Shown: positions 19,589-29,836, numbered from the stretch's first letter. The stretch is 64,000 nt of DNA from Aureimonas endophytica (GCF_014642635.1 NZ_BMIQ01000001.1:930001-994000), one strand, 5' to 3'. Program-made: numbers and translations. Notes: a model not told the origin generated them from the letters alone.

Positions 19589-19601
19589 GTCTTAATAAGA
19601 C
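19589..19601. promoter_or_regulatory. Palindrome GTCTTA-A-TAAGAC between the cyclic-di-GMP genes
   Basis: Perfect 6-bp arms around a single base, AT-rich in a GC-rich gap, 46 bases upstream of the cyclase start and 118 bases upstream of the HD-GYP start. It could be an operator for one or both; no regulator is identified. Confidence 0.35.
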
Positions 19602-19718
19602 GCCCCAGCGGGCTCAGTCGACAGTTGAGAAGGGTGGGAAAGCGCCTTTCCGATGGTCGCTCGAAATCTCGGCGACGGCTTCAACGGCCGTTAACACGGG
19701 CCGGCTAGATCGAACGCG

Positions 19719-21137
19719 ATGGCCCCATTCCCGCTCCGAGACGCCGCCCGTCCCGACCAACCCGCGCTCCGCCTTTCGGAAATCCTGTCGGCGCTGTCGG
19801 TGGCGCTCGACATGACGGAGGGCCAGCCGGCCGGCCATTGCATGCGCGCCGCCTATATCGGCGTCAGGATCGCGGAGGAACTCGGCCTCGGCAGCATCGC
19901 GCGGCGCGAGGTCTATTATGCGATCCTTCTCAAGGATCTCGGCTGTTCCAGCAATGCCGCCCGCCTTTGCCGCCTCTATCTCGCCGACGATCTCGCCTTC
20001 AAGCGCGACTTCAAGTTCCTGGACGACAGCCTGCCGCAGGTGCTGCGCTTCGTCTTCGATCATACGGGGCTCGGCCATGGCCTCGCCGAGCGCTTCCGGG
20101 CGATCGCCCATATCATGCGCCATGGCGGCGAGATCGCGCGCGAACTCATCGAGACGCGCTGCGAGCGCGGCGCGAAGATCGCCCGGCGCCTGCGCTTCTC
20201 GGAGGCGGTCGCGAGTTCCATCCATGCCCTGGACGAGCACTGGAACGGCAGCGGCAAGCCGCAGGGCCTGAAGGGCGAGGCCATCCCGCTCTATGCCCGC
20301 ATCGCGCTCGCCGCCCAGGTGGCGGATGTCTTCCACCAGACGGACGGCGCGGCCGGCGCCCTCAGGGAATTGCGGCGCCGCTCCGGCCGCTGGTTCGATC
20401 CGACCGTCGTCGCCGCCTTCGCGAAAGTTCTCGCCGATCCAGGCTTCGCGGCGGAATTCGCCGCGGCGGACAGCGATCTGCCGGAATTCGACACCGAACT
20501 CGACCGCGTCGACGAGACCCTTCTCGACGACATCGCCGAGGCCTTCGGGGAGATCGTCGATTCCAAGAGCCCCTTCACCTCCGGCCATTGCGAACGGGTG
20601 ACGCTCTTCGCCGACATGATCGCGGAAGGTCTCGGCCTGTCGCCGGAGCGGCGGCGCATCCTGCGCCGCGCCGCGCTGCTCCACGACATCGGCAAGCTCG
20701 GCGTCAGCAATTCGATCTTGGAGAAGCCCGGCAAGCTGGACGAGGAGGAGTTCCGCGTCATGCGCTCGCATTCGCTCCTCGGCGAGACGATCCTGTCGCG
20801 CATCGCCGCCTTCCGGGAACTCGCCGAGATCGCCGGCGCCCATCACGAGCGACTGGACGGCAAGGGCTATCCGCGCGGCCTGACCGCCGCCCAGCTCTCG
20901 CTGGAAACGCGGATCGTGACCACCGCCGACATCTTCGACGCCCTCACCGCCGACCGGCCCTATCGCGCGGCGATGCCGGTCTCGAAGGCGCTCGCGATCA
21001 TGCGGGGCGATCTCGGAACCGCCATCGATCCGATCTGCCTCGCCGCCCTCGAAGAGGCGCTCCACGATTTCCTGCCGGAGGAGAAGCGAGGCGAACTGCC
21101 GCCGCCGCTCGCCGGCGCGGTTCCGGCCGCCGCCTGA
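19719..21137 (+). CDS. Tandem HD-GYP cyclic-di-GMP phosphodiesterase, first domain degenerate
   Basis: 472 residues with two HD-type halves. The second half is canonical: LLHDIGKLG (His322-Asp323), HHERLDGKGYPRGL with GYP at 383-385, and DIFDALTADRPYR. It should hydrolyse cyclic di-GMP to GMP using bound iron or another metal. The first half keeps the fold (GHCMRAA, HALDEHWNGSG) but reads LLKDLGC in place of HD (Lys72-Asp73) and GKP (179-181) in place of GYP, so it is probably regulatory. No membrane segment. Divergent from the cyclase, giving a make-and-break pair. Confidence 0.9.
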   Translation: MAPFPLRDAARPDQPALRLSEILSALSVALDMTEGQPAGHCMRAAYIGVRIAEELGLGSIARREVYYAILLKDLGCSSNAARLCRLYLADDLAFKRDFKFLDDSLPQVLRFVFDHTGLGHGLAERFRAIAHIMRHGGEIARELIETRCERGAKIARRLRFSEAVASSIHALDEHWNGSGKPQGLKGEAIPLYARIALAAQVADVFHQTDGAAGALRELRRRSGRWFDPTVVAAFAKVLADPGFAAEFAAADSDLPEFDTELDRVDETLLDDIAEAFGEIVDSKSPFTSGHCERVTLFADMIAEGLGLSPERRRILRRAALLHDIGKLGVSNSILEKPGKLDEEEFRVMRSHSLLGETILSRIAAFRELAEIAGAHHERLDGKGYPRGLTAAQLSLETRIVTTADIFDALTADRPYRAAMPVSKALAIMRGDLGTAIDPICLAALEEALHDFLPEEKRGELPPPLAGAVPAAA

Positions 21138-21220
21138 TTCGCCTTTCGCGAACGGGGGCTTGGACTTGACGGCCGACGGGTGTAGGCGATTGTCGCAATC
21201 TTTGACGATTGGATAAGACG

Positions 21221-23062
21221 ATGCCAGCCTATCGCTCCCGCACGACGACGCATGGGCGCAACATGGCCGGAGCCCGGGGGCTCTGGCGCGCCACCGGCAT
21301 GAAGGATTCCGACTTCGGCAAGCCGATCATCGCCGTCGTCAATTCCTTCACCCAGTTCGTGCCGGGTCACGTGCATCTGAAGGATCTCGGCCAGCTGGTG
21401 GCGCGCGAGATCGAGAAGGCGGGCGGCGTCGCCAAGGAGTTCAACACGATCGCCGTCGATGACGGCATCGCGATGGGCCATGACGGGATGCTCTATTCCC
21501 TGCCCTCGCGCGAGCTCATCGCCGACAGCGTCGAATACATGGTCAACGCCCATTGCGCCGACGCCATGGTCTGCATCTCGAACTGCGACAAGATCACGCC
21601 CGGCATGCTGATGGCGGCGCTGCGCCTCAACATCCCGGCGGTCTTCGTCTCGGGCGGCCCGATGGAGGCCGGCAAGGTGATCTGGCCGGACCAGACCGAA
21701 AAGAAGCTCGATCTGGTGGATGCCATGGTCGCGGCCGCCGACGACCGTATTTCCGACGAGGACGTGAAGACCATCGAGCGTTCGGCCTGCCCGACCTGCG
21801 GGTCCTGCTCGGGCATGTTCACCGCCAATTCGATGAACTGCCTGACGGAGGCGCTCGGCCTGTCCCTGCCCGGCAACGGCTCGACCCTCGCCACCCACGC
21901 CGACCGCCGGCGCCTCTTCGTCGAGGCCGGCCATCTTGTCGTCGATCTCGCCCGCCGCTATTACGAGCAGGAGGACGAGACCGTCCTGCCGCGCGCCATC
22001 GCGAGCTTTTCCGCCTTCGAGAACGCGATGACGCTCGACATCGCCATGGGCGGCTCGACCAACACGGTGCTCCATCTCCTGGCGGCGGCGCATGAAGGCG
22101 GCGTCGACTTCACCATGTCGGATATCGACCGCCTGTCGCGCCGCGTGCCGGTGCTCTGCAAGGTCGCCCCGGCGATCTCCAACGTCCATATGGAGGACGT
22201 CCATCATGCCGGCGGCATCATGGGCATTCTCGGCGAGCTCGACCGGGCGGGCCTCATCCGCACGGATGTTCCGACCGTGCATGCCGAGACGATGGGCCAG
22301 GCGCTGGAGCGCTGGGACGTGAAGCGCACGACGAGCCGCACGGTGCACGACTTCTACCGCGCGGCGCCCGGCGGCGTGCCGACGCAGGTCGCCTTCAGCC
22401 AGGAGCGCCGCTTCGACGATGTCGACACCGACCGCGAAACCGGTGTCATCCGCTCGCTCGAACACGCCTTCTCCAAGGATGGCGGCCTCGCGGTGCTCTA
22501 CGGCAATCTCGCCGAGGACGGCTGCATCGTAAAGACGGCGGGCGTCGACGAGTCGATCCTGAAATTCGCCGGCCCGGCGCGCATCTTCGAAAGCCAGGAC
22601 GCGGCGGTGCAGGCGATCCTCGGCAACAAGATCGTCGCCGGCGACATCGTGCTCATCCGCTACGAAGGTCCGCGCGGCGGGCCGGGCATGCAGGAAATGC
22701 TCTATCCGACGAGCTATCTGAAGTCGAAGGGCCTCGGCAAGGCCTGCGCGCTCGTCACCGACGGGCGTTTCTCGGGCGGTTCCTCTGGCCTGTCCATCGG
22801 CCATGTCTCGCCGGAAGCGGCGGAAGGCGGCACGATCGGCCTCGTGGAGGACGGCGACCGGATCGAGATCGACATCCCGAACCGCTCGATCCATCTGGCG
22901 GTGCCCGATGCCGAGATCGCCCGCCGGCGCGAGGCGCAGGCGGAAAAGGGCTGGAAGCCCGCCGCCCCGCGCAAGCGCAAGGTGACGACGGCGCTTCGCG
23001 CCTATGCGGCGATGACCACCAGCGCCGCGCGCGGCGCCGTGCGCGTCGTGCCAGAGCACTGA
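21221..23062 (+). CDS. ilvD: Dihydroxy-acid dehydratase
   Basis: 613-residue iron-sulfur enzyme that dehydrates 2,3-dihydroxy-3-methylbutanoate and the isoleucine-path analogue to the 2-keto acids, the third step of valine and isoleucine synthesis. Cluster-binding cysteines are visible in [12 protein letters not shown] and [18 protein letters not shown], and the C-terminal [19 protein letters not shown] segment is strongly conserved. ATG 21221 follows GGATAAG; a TTG four codons upstream is less likely. Stands alone with no other ilv gene nearby, as usual in this group. Confidence 0.97.
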   Translation: MPAYRSRTTTHGRNMAGARGLWRATGMKDSDFGKPIIAVVNSFTQFVPGHVHLKDLGQLVAREIEKAGGVAKEFNTIAVDDGIAMGHDGMLYSLPSRELIADSVEYMVNAHCADAMVCISNCDKITPGMLMAALRLNIPAVFVSGGPMEAGKVIWPDQTEKKLDLVDAMVAAADDRISDEDVKTIERSACPTCGSCSGMFTANSMNCLTEALGLSLPGNGSTLATHADRRRLFVEAGHLVVDLARRYYEQEDETVLPRAIASFSAFENAMTLDIAMGGSTNTVLHLLAAAHEGGVDFTMSDIDRLSRRVPVLCKVAPAISNVHMEDVHHAGGIMGILGELDRAGLIRTDVPTVHAETMGQALERWDVKRTTSRTVHDFYRAAPGGVPTQVAFSQERRFDDVDTDRETGVIRSLEHAFSKDGGLAVLYGNLAEDGCIVKTAGVDESILKFAGPARIFESQDAAVQAILGNKIVAGDIVLIRYEGPRGGPGMQEMLYPTSYLKSKGLGKACALVTDGRFSGGSSGLSIGHVSPEAAEGGTIGLVEDGDRIEIDIPNRSIHLAVPDAEIARRREAQAEKGWKPAAPRKRKVTTALRAYAAMTTSAARGAVRVVPEH

Positions 23063-23113
23063 CGAACGCTCTTCGCCCTGTCGCGTTGTCCTCCGACACA
23101 GGAGGACGATGCG

Positions 23114-23296
23114 ATGAGCGACAAACGCGATGCCGAGCGGCGCGACGGCGAGCACCGGACGGCCGGCACCAATGCCCGGCCGCTGGACGAGACCATCGCC
23201 CAGACGGGCGGCGGCCTGCCGGACGATACGTCCGAACAGGTCGAGGTGCAGCCGGAAGAGATGAAGCGCATGGGCGACCAGATCCGGCCGCGCTGA
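23114..23296 (+). CDS. Small hydrophilic protein, unknown function
   Basis: 60-residue, charged, probably disordered product that begins MSDKRDAERRDGEHR. An excellent AGGAGG site lies seven bases before the ATG and a strong terminator follows its stop, so the unit looks genuinely expressed. No domain or family recognised. It resembles the short stress-type proteins common in Rhizobiales, but that comparison rests on composition only. Confidence 0.65.
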   Translation: MSDKRDAERRDGEHRTAGTNARPLDETIAQTGGGLPDDTSEQVEVQPEEMKRMGDQIRPR

Positions 23297-23307
23297 CCCA
23301 TAGGCCA

Positions 23308-23345
23308 AGAGCCGCGCGGGACCCCGCGCGGCTCTTCTTCGTTTC
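23308..23345 (+). terminator. Strong intrinsic terminator
   Basis: Perfect 12-bp arms AGAGCCGCGCGG / CCGCGCGGCTCT with a four-base loop, followed by a T-rich TCTTCGTTT. It ends the small gene upstream and also lies just past the convergent alpha/beta hydrolase. Confidence 0.85.
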
Positions 23346-23357
23346 GGGCGCTCCGGC

Positions 23358-24176
23358 TCAGCCGAGGAATTTCAGGAGATCGGCATTCAGCCGCTCCGGC
23401 ACGGTGGCGAAGAGACCGTGCGGCTCGCCCTCGTATTCGATGAGCTCGGCGCCCGAAATGCCGCGCGCGGCGGCGCGCCCCGTCGGATCGATCGGCACCG
23501 TCTTATCGCCCGTGCCGTGAATGACGAGCGTCGGCACGGTGAAGGATCGGAAGTCCGGGCGGAAGTCCGTCTTGCCGAAGGCATCGACGCAGTCGATCGT
23601 CGCCTTCGGGCTCGCCATCACCCCCAAGACGAAGCTCCAGTCGAGGACGCCCTGGCTGACCGGGCTGGTGACGAAGCCGACGCCGTAGAACGTCTTAGCG
23701 AAGCTCTGAAGGAAGGCGAAGCGGTCCTTGCGGATCTGAGCCTTCATATCCTCGAAGACGCTGGCATCGACGCCGTCCGGATTGTCCGGGCCCTTCAGGA
23801 GATAGCCGGCGACGGAGGCGACCAGCGCCGCCTTCGCCACGCGGCCCGGCCCGTGCCGGGTGAGATAGCGGGCGATCTCGCCGCCGCCCATCGAGAAGCC
23901 GACCAGCGACACGCCCTGGAGATCCAGCGCCTCGATGACCGCCGCCAGATCGTCGGCGAAGGTATCGTAGTCGTAGCCGACCGCCGGATGGCCCGACTGG
24001 CCGAAACCGCGCCGGTCATAGGTGATGACCCGATAGCCCGCCTCGATCAGCGCCAGCGACTGATATTCGAACATGTCGCCGGTCAGCGGCCAGCCATGGA
24101 TCAGAAGGACGGGCCTGCCCTCGCCCACATCCTTCACATGCAGCATGACGCCGTTCTTGCCTTCGACAAATGCCAT
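23358..24176 (-). CDS. Alpha/beta hydrolase (cofactor-free haloperoxidase/esterase type)
   Basis: 272-residue cytosolic hydrolase. The oxyanion segment LLIHGWPLTG, the nucleophile elbow GFSMGGGE, the Asp in IHGTGDKTVP and the His in YEGEPHGLF complete the catalytic triad. The YDRRGFGQS segment and the elbow are those of the non-haem chloroperoxidase group, which in practice act as esterases or perhydrolases. Substrate unknown. No signal peptide. Confidence 0.9.
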   Translation of the reverse strand: MAFVEGKNGVMLHVKDVGEGRPVLLIHGWPLTGDMFEYQSLALIEAGYRVITYDRRGFGQSGHPAVGYDYDTFADDLAAVIEALDLQGVSLVGFSMGGGEIARYLTRHGPGRVAKAALVASVAGYLLKGPDNPDGVDASVFEDMKAQIRKDRFAFLQSFAKTFYGVGFVTSPVSQGVLDWSFVLGVMASPKATIDCVDAFGKTDFRPDFRSFTVPTLVIHGTGDKTVPIDPTGRAAARGISGAELIEYEGEPHGLFATVPERLNADLLKFLG

Positions 24177-24257
24177 CGGGAAACTCCGTTTGGGTTTCGG
24201 AGTGAACCGCCGGCGCGAGCGCTCGTTCCGCTCGGCGCCGATTTCGCGTCCGACCCG

Positions 24258-25103
24258 TCAGCCGGTGCGCGAGCGCTCGTCCTTCGCCGCGAGAAGCGCC
24301 TCGATGAAGGCGGCGAGACCGTCGGCCTCGTTGCTCGTCGTGACGTGATCGGCTTCGGCCTTCACCTCGTCGGGCGCCTGGCCCATGGCGACGGCGAGGC
24401 CGGCGACGCGGAACATCGACAGGTCGTTCGGCATGTCGCCGGCGACCGCGACCGCCGCCAGAGGGATGCCGAAGGCCTTGGCGAGTTCAGTCACGCCATG
24501 ACCCTTGTCGGTCTTCGGCGCGGTGACGTCGAGATAATAGGTCTGCGACTTCGCGATCGTCGCGGAGGCGGAGAACCGCGCCTTCACGGCCCTCTCCGCC
24601 TCGGCGAGGCGGGCGGGATCGTCGCAGACGGCCTGGAGCTTGTCGGCGCGGCCCAGCCAGGGCGTGAGATCCTCGGCGACGACCGGCTCCTGCCGGGCGG
24701 CGACGATCTCCTGCTCGACATGGGGCATCGCTCGCGTCCGCGTCATCCAGCGCCCGTCCGCGAAGATCCAGTACGGCAGGTCCAGGCCATCGAAACAAGA
24801 CGCGACGCCGCGCGCCGTTTCCTGCCCCAGATGATGCGCCTCGACGATCGTCCCGTCCGGTTCGAAGACCGTCGCGCCGTTGAAGGCGCCGACCGGCGTC
24901 GCGAGGCCGAGATCGGCGATATGGCCGCCCAGGCCGCTCGGCGGCCGCGCGCTGATCAGGGTGAAGCCGATCCCGGCCGCGCCGAGGCGCTTCACCGCCT
25001 CGATCGTCTTGGGGCTCAGCGACTTGTCGTCCCGCACCAGCGTGCCGTCGACATCGGAGATCACCAGCTCGATGTCGGCGAGCGCCGTCGCCTCCCCGCT
25101 CAT
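24258..25103 (-). CDS. Cof-type HAD phosphatase in the pentose phosphate operon
   Basis: 281-residue HAD phosphatase of the Cof (IIB cap) type: motif I VISDVDGTLVRDD, motif II LISARP, the Lys in TDKGHGV, and motif IV VAGDMPNDLSMF. These enzymes dephosphorylate sugar phosphates and cofactors. Its ATG overlaps the zwf stop (ATGA), so it is translationally coupled as the last gene of tkt-gnd-zwf. The coupling suggests a sugar-phosphate or sugar-acid-phosphate substrate; a role in clearing a side product is inference. Confidence 0.88.
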   Translation of the reverse strand: MSGEATALADIELVISDVDGTLVRDDKSLSPKTIEAVKRLGAAGIGFTLISARPPSGLGGHIADLGLATPVGAFNGATVFEPDGTIVEAHHLGQETARGVASCFDGLDLPYWIFADGRWMTRTRAMPHVEQEIVAARQEPVVAEDLTPWLGRADKLQAVCDDPARLAEAERAVKARFSASATIAKSQTYYLDVTAPKTDKGHGVTELAKAFGIPLAAVAVAGDMPNDLSMFRVAGLAVAMGQAPDEVKAEADHVTTSNEADGLAAFIEALLAAKDERSRTG

Positions 25104-26575
25104 CCGATCGCGTGCCATTCGCGGCCGTCGTCGCGGATCAGCCGATCGGCGCCGGCCGGTCCGGCCGAGCCGGCCGGGTAGGTCTCGACCCCGCCGCCGC
25201 TCGCCCAGTGGTCGAGAAAGGGCTGCACCGCCGCCCAGCCGCTCTCGATCATGTCGGCGCGCTGGAACAGGGTCTGGTCGCCGATCAGCATGTCGTAGAG
25301 CAGGGTCTCGTAGCCCGTCGAACGGCCGACCTTGAAATGATCGGCATAGGAGAAGTCGAGATCGACCGGCACGATGGCGATGCGCGGTCCGGGCTTCTTG
25401 GCGGAGAGCTGCATGCTGACGCCCTCGTTCGGCTGGATCTGCATGGTCATCGTGTTCGGCGGCAGGCGCACCGCGTCGGTCTCCTGGAACATCGCATAGG
25501 GCGCCGGCTTGAAGGCGACGACGATCTCCGTGTCGCGGGCCGTCAGCCGCTTGCCGGTGCGCAGATAGAAGGGCACGCCGGCCCAACGCCAATTGTCGAC
25601 GAAGAGCTTCATCGCGACATAGGTCTCGGTCGAGCCGTCCGGCGCGACATTCGGCTCGTCGCGATAGGCCGCGACCTCCGTCTCGCCGATGCGCCCCGCA
25701 TCGTAGCGGCCGCGCGCCGAGACCTTGTCGACCTCCTCCGCCTTCACGCGGCGGATGGCCTCGACGACCTTGGCCTTCTCGGTGCGCACCGCCTCGGCGT
25801 CGAAGGAATTGGGCGGCTCCATGCCGATGGCGGCGAGGAGCTGGAAGAGATGGTTCGGCACCATGTCGCGCATGGCGCCCGTCGCGTCGTAATATTTCCC
25901 GCGCTTCTCGACCCCGACGATCTCCGCCGCCGTGATCTGCACATGGTCGACATAGCGATGGTTCCAGACCGCTTCGAGCAGGTTGTTGGCGAAGCGGGTC
26001 GTCATGATGTTCTGGACCGTTTCCTTGCCGAGGAAGTGGTCGATCCGGTAGATCTGCGTCTCGTCCAGCACCGCGAGGAGCCGGACGTTCAGCGCCCTCG
26101 CGGAGGCCAGATCATGGCCGAAGGGCTTCTCGACGAGAAGGCGGCGGAAGGCGTCCTCCCGCTCCTCCAGAAGGCCGGCCGCCGCCAGCCGCTCGGCGAT
26201 CTCGCCGAAGAAGTTCGGCGCGACGGCGAGATAGAAGCCGGCATTGCCGAAGCCGATCTCCTCAAGCTTCGCGCCCACCGCCTCGTAGGTGGCGCCGTCG
26301 AGGAAATCGCCCTTCAGATAATGGATATGCGGCTTCAGCCGCTCGAAGGCGTCGCCGCAATCGGTGCAGAACTCGGCGAGATGCGCCCGCAGCGTCTCGT
26401 CGTCTCCCTCCTCGAAGGAAATGCCGAGAATGGCGAAGCGGTCGTCGCGCACGAGCCTGTCGCGGACGAGATTGGCCAGCGCCGGCACGAGCAGCCGGCG
26501 CGTCAGGTCGCCCGTCGCCCCGAAGATGACGAGCGTTGCCGGCGGCGCCGCGCCGTCCTCCGAGACCGCGTACAT
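25100..26575 (-). CDS. zwf: Glucose-6-phosphate 1-dehydrogenase
   Basis: 491 residues, the normal length. Oxidises glucose 6-phosphate to 6-phosphogluconolactone with NADP, the entry to the oxidative pentose phosphate and Entner-Doudoroff routes. The N-terminal GATGDLTRR Rossmann motif and the active-site RIDHFLGKETVQN segment are intact. Start and stop both overlap the neighbours: TAATG with gnd upstream and ATGA with the HAD gene downstream. No 6-phosphogluconolactonase gene accompanies it here. Confidence 0.97.
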   Translation of the reverse strand: MYAVSEDGAAPPATLVIFGATGDLTRRLLVPALANLVRDRLVRDDRFAILGISFEEGDDETLRAHLAEFCTDCGDAFERLKPHIHYLKGDFLDGATYEAVGAKLEEIGFGNAGFYLAVAPNFFGEIAERLAAAGLLEEREDAFRRLLVEKPFGHDLASARALNVRLLAVLDETQIYRIDHFLGKETVQNIMTTRFANNLLEAVWNHRYVDHVQITAAEIVGVEKRGKYYDATGAMRDMVPNHLFQLLAAIGMEPPNSFDAEAVRTEKAKVVEAIRRVKAEEVDKVSARGRYDAGRIGETEVAAYRDEPNVAPDGSTETYVAMKLFVDNWRWAGVPFYLRTGKRLTARDTEIVVAFKPAPYAMFQETDAVRLPPNTMTMQIQPNEGVSMQLSAKKPGPRIAIVPVDLDFSYADHFKVGRSTGYETLLYDMLIGDQTLFQRADMIESGWAAVQPFLDHWASGGGVETYPAGSAGPAGADRLIRDDGREWHAIG

Positions 26576-27552
26576 TACTGGGGGATTTCCACATGGCCGC
26601 CGAAGCCGAAGCGCATGGCGGAGAGGAGCTTGTCGGCATAGGAATGCTCCTCGCGCGAACGGTAGCGCGCATAGAGCGCCGCCGAGAGCACGTTGACCGG
26701 CACCGCCTCCTCCATCGCCGCATGGATGGTCCAGCGCCCCTCGCCGGAATCGGCGACATGGCCGGAGAACTTCTCCAGTTCCTGGTCGCTCACCAGCGCC
26801 TCGGCGGTAAGATCGAGCAGCCAGGAGGAGATGACGCTGCCGCGCCGCCAGACCTCGGCGATGTCGGTGAGGTTGAGGTCGTAGCGCTCGTCCTCCTTGA
26901 GGAGGGTCGAGTTCTTCGTCTTCAGGACGTCGAATCCTTCGGCATAGGCCTGCATCAGCCCGTATTCGATGCCGTTATGCACCATCTTGACGAAATGCCC
27001 GGACCCGGCGGGCCCGGCATGGATATAGCCGCGTTCGGCGCGATCGTCGGTGGCGGAGCGGCCGCGCGTGCGCTCGATCGTGCCACGGCCCGGCGCAAGG
27101 CAGTCGAAGATCGGATCGAGATTGCGGACCGTCTCCGTCTCGCCGCCGATCATCATGCAATAGCCACGCTCCAGGCCCCAGACGCCGCCGCTCGTGCCGA
27201 CATCGACATAGTGGAGCTGCCGGCCGGCGAGTTCCTTGGCGCGGCGGATGTCGTCCTTGTAGAAGGTGTTGCCGCCGTCGATGATCACGTCGCCGGGCTG
27301 GGCGATTTCGGCGAGGCGGGTGATCGTCTCTTCCGTCGGGTCGCCCGCCGGCAGCATCACCCAGAAGACGCGCGGCCCGGCGAGGACGCCGGCCATGTCC
27401 TCCAGCGAGGAGGCGCCCGTCATGCCTTCGCCGGCAAGCTTCTGGACCGTGTCCGCCGAGCGGTCGAAGACCACGCAGTCATGGCCGCCGCGGGTGAGCC
27501 GGCGCGCGATATTGGCGCCCATTCGTCCGAGCCCGATGATACCGATCTGCAT
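26575..27552 (-). CDS. gnd: 6-phosphogluconate dehydrogenase, short decarboxylating type
   Basis: 325-residue form (the NAD-preferring GntZ/YqeC-like class, against about 470 residues in E. coli Gnd). It decarboxylates 6-phosphogluconate to ribulose 5-phosphate. The motifs [15 protein letters not shown], the substrate segment [14 protein letters not shown] and [12 protein letters not shown] with the catalytic Lys are present. After beta-2 the sequence reads VFDRS, with Asp where NAD enzymes carry it. Its TAA overlaps the zwf ATG; tkt lies 89 bases upstream. Confidence 0.95.
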   Translation of the reverse strand: MQIGIIGLGRMGANIARRLTRGGHDCVVFDRSADTVQKLAGEGMTGASSLEDMAGVLAGPRVFWVMLPAGDPTEETITRLAEIAQPGDVIIDGGNTFYKDDIRRAKELAGRQLHYVDVGTSGGVWGLERGYCMMIGGETETVRNLDPIFDCLAPGRGTIERTRGRSATDDRAERGYIHAGPAGSGHFVKMVHNGIEYGLMQAYAEGFDVLKTKNSTLLKEDERYDLNLTDIAEVWRRGSVISSWLLDLTAEALVSDQELEKFSGHVADSGEGRWTIHAAMEEAVPVNVLSAALYARYRSREEHSYADKLLSAMRFGFGGHVEIPQ

Positions 27553-27641
27553 GGGAATGAGGTCCTTTGCCGAGAAGCGAGGAGGTCAGGCCGGCGCGCG
27601 TTCCATGCCGCGCCGGCGGATGAGGCGGGACAGCCTTCGGA

Positions 27642-29750
27642 TCAGGCGTCGCGGGCGGAGCTGCGCCGGGCGATCTGGTCCTTGGCGAGCTTCACCACAT
27701 TGTCGGTCGTGAAGCCGAACTTCGCCTGGAGCTTGGCGATGGGCGCGGAGGCGCCGAAGGTGGTCATCACCACCATCGCGCCCTTGGCGCCGACATAGCG
27801 ATCCCAGCCGAGCGAGCCGGCCTGCTCGACGCCGACACGGGCCATGACGTCCGGCGGCAGCACGCGGTCGCGATAGGCCTCATCCTGTTTCTCGAAGAGA
27901 TGCCAGGAGGGCATCGAGACGACGCGGGAGCGGATGCCCTCGGCCCTCAGCCTTTCATGCGCCTCGACGCAGAGCGAGACTTCCGAACCGGTGCCGATGA
28001 GGATCACCTCGGGCACCTCGCCCTCGTCGCCCGCCAGGATATAGGCGCCCTTCTCCAGCCCGGCGGCGGAGGCGTATTTCGCGCGGTCGAGCGTCGGCAG
28101 CGGCTGGCGCGACAGGATCAGCGCGGTCGGCTCGTGCGTCTGGCGCATCGCCACCTTCCAGGCCTCGGCCGTCTCGTTGGCGTCGCAGGGGCGGATGGCG
28201 TTGAGGCCGGGAATGGCCCGCAGACTCGCCAGCTGCTCGATCGGCTGATGCGTCGGCCCGTCCTCCCCGACGCCGATCGAATCATGCGTGAAGACGAAGA
28301 CGACCGGGATCTCCATGATCGCGGCGAGCCGGATCGGCGGGCGCATATAGTCGGAAAAGACCAGGAAGGTCGCGGTGTAGGAGCGCAGATAGGAGAGCGC
28401 CATGCCGTTGGCGATCGACCCCATCGCATGTTCGCGAATGCCGAAATGGAGGTTGCGCCCCTCGTAGCTGCCGGCCTCGAAGGAGCCGGCGCCGTCGAAG
28501 GTCAAGAGCGTCTTGGTGGAGGGCGCGAGATCGGCCGAGCCGCCGATCAGATAGGGCACCTTCGCGGCGATGGCGTTCAGCACCTTGCCGCCGGCATCGC
28601 GCGTCGCGACGCCCTTCGCATCCGCCTCGAAGCTCGGGATGTCGGCATCCCAGCCCTCCGGCAATTCGCCCTTGCGCATGCGCTCGATCTCGGCCGCCTC
28701 GCGCGGATAGGCCTCGGCATAGGCGGCGAAGGTCTTCTCCCAGGCCTCGCGCTTCTCCCGGCCCCGGCCCGCCACCGCGTCCCGGAAGCGCTCGGCGACG
28801 CCGTCCGGCACGAAGAAATCCTTGGACTCGTCCCAGCCATAGGCGCGCTTGGCGCCCTTCACGTCCTCGGCGTCGAAGGCCTCGCCATGCGCCTTGGCCG
28901 TGCCCTGCTGCTTCTGGAGGCCAAAGCCGATGACGCTGTCGATGACGATCAGCACCGGCCGGTCCTCGGTGCGGCGGAATTCCTCGATCGCGTGGCGGAT
29001 CAGCGCCGTATCGTTGAAGTTCGAGACATGGATCGTGTGCCAGCCATAGCCCCGGAAACGCTCGATGACGTTCTCGGAAAAGGCGAGATCCGTATAGCCC
29101 TCGATCGAGACGCGGTTGTTGTCGTAGACCCAGCAAAGATTGGACAGCTTCAGATGGCCGGCCATCGAGGCAGCCTCGGCCGAGACGCCCTCCATCAGGT
29201 CGCCGTCGCCGCAGAAGACATAGACGTCGTGATCGAAGACCACATGGTCCGGCCGGTTGTAATGGGCGGCGAGATAGCGCTCGGCCAGCGCCATGCCGAC
29301 CGAATTGGCGCAGCCCTGGCCGAGCGGGCCGGTGGTCGTCTCGACGCCGGTGGTCATGCGATATTCGGGATGGCCGGGCGTCTTGGAATCGAGCTGGCGG
29401 AACTGCCGGATGTCGTCCAGCGACACGGCGGGCTTCCCGGTCGGCCGGCCCTCGGCGTCGATCTCCTTCACACCGGCGAGATGCAGCACCGAATAGAGCA
29501 GCATCGAGCCATGGCCGACCGAGAGGACGAAGCGGTCGCGGTTCGGCCAGTCCGGCTTGTCAGGATCGTAGCGCAGGAACTGGGTCCAGAGCGTGTAGGC
29601 GGCGGGGGCGAGGCCGAGCGGCGCGCCGACATGGCCGGAATGGGCTTTCAGCACGGCGTCGAGGGTCAGGGTGCGGATCGTGTCGATCGCCAGCTGCTCG
29701 TTGGTGCCGTCCGTGGGCTCGTGCGACACGTCCTTGGGAAGAGCGCTCAT
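27642..29750 (-). CDS. tkt: Transketolase
   Basis: 702-residue thiamine-diphosphate enzyme moving two-carbon ketol units between pentose and hexose phosphates. Marks include LKAHSGHVGAPLGLAPAAYTLW at the N-terminus, the ThDP motif GDGDLMEGVSAEAASMAGHL, the substrate-binding HDSIGVGEDGPTHQPIEQL and the C-terminal LIGTGSEVSLCVEA. First gene of the tkt-gnd-zwf-HAD group, which links the oxidative and non-oxidative branches in one transcription unit. Confidence 0.97.
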   Translation of the reverse strand: MSALPKDVSHEPTDGTNEQLAIDTIRTLTLDAVLKAHSGHVGAPLGLAPAAYTLWTQFLRYDPDKPDWPNRDRFVLSVGHGSMLLYSVLHLAGVKEIDAEGRPTGKPAVSLDDIRQFRQLDSKTPGHPEYRMTTGVETTTGPLGQGCANSVGMALAERYLAAHYNRPDHVVFDHDVYVFCGDGDLMEGVSAEAASMAGHLKLSNLCWVYDNNRVSIEGYTDLAFSENVIERFRGYGWHTIHVSNFNDTALIRHAIEEFRRTEDRPVLIVIDSVIGFGLQKQQGTAKAHGEAFDAEDVKGAKRAYGWDESKDFFVPDGVAERFRDAVAGRGREKREAWEKTFAAYAEAYPREAAEIERMRKGELPEGWDADIPSFEADAKGVATRDAGGKVLNAIAAKVPYLIGGSADLAPSTKTLLTFDGAGSFEAGSYEGRNLHFGIREHAMGSIANGMALSYLRSYTATFLVFSDYMRPPIRLAAIMEIPVVFVFTHDSIGVGEDGPTHQPIEQLASLRAIPGLNAIRPCDANETAEAWKVAMRQTHEPTALILSRQPLPTLDRAKYASAAGLEKGAYILAGDEGEVPEVILIGTGSEVSLCVEAHERLRAEGIRSRVVSMPSWHLFEKQDEAYRDRVLPPDVMARVGVEQAGSLGWDRYVGAKGAMVVMTTFGASAPIAKLQAKFGFTTDNVVKLAKDQIARRSSARDA

Positions 29751-29836
29751 CGGCCGAAACCCTCCTGATGGTTAAGCTCGTCCTGCCACATAGGCGGTGA
29801 CAGGCGCATGGCGATGGTGCGGCGCGCGGCTTTTCG

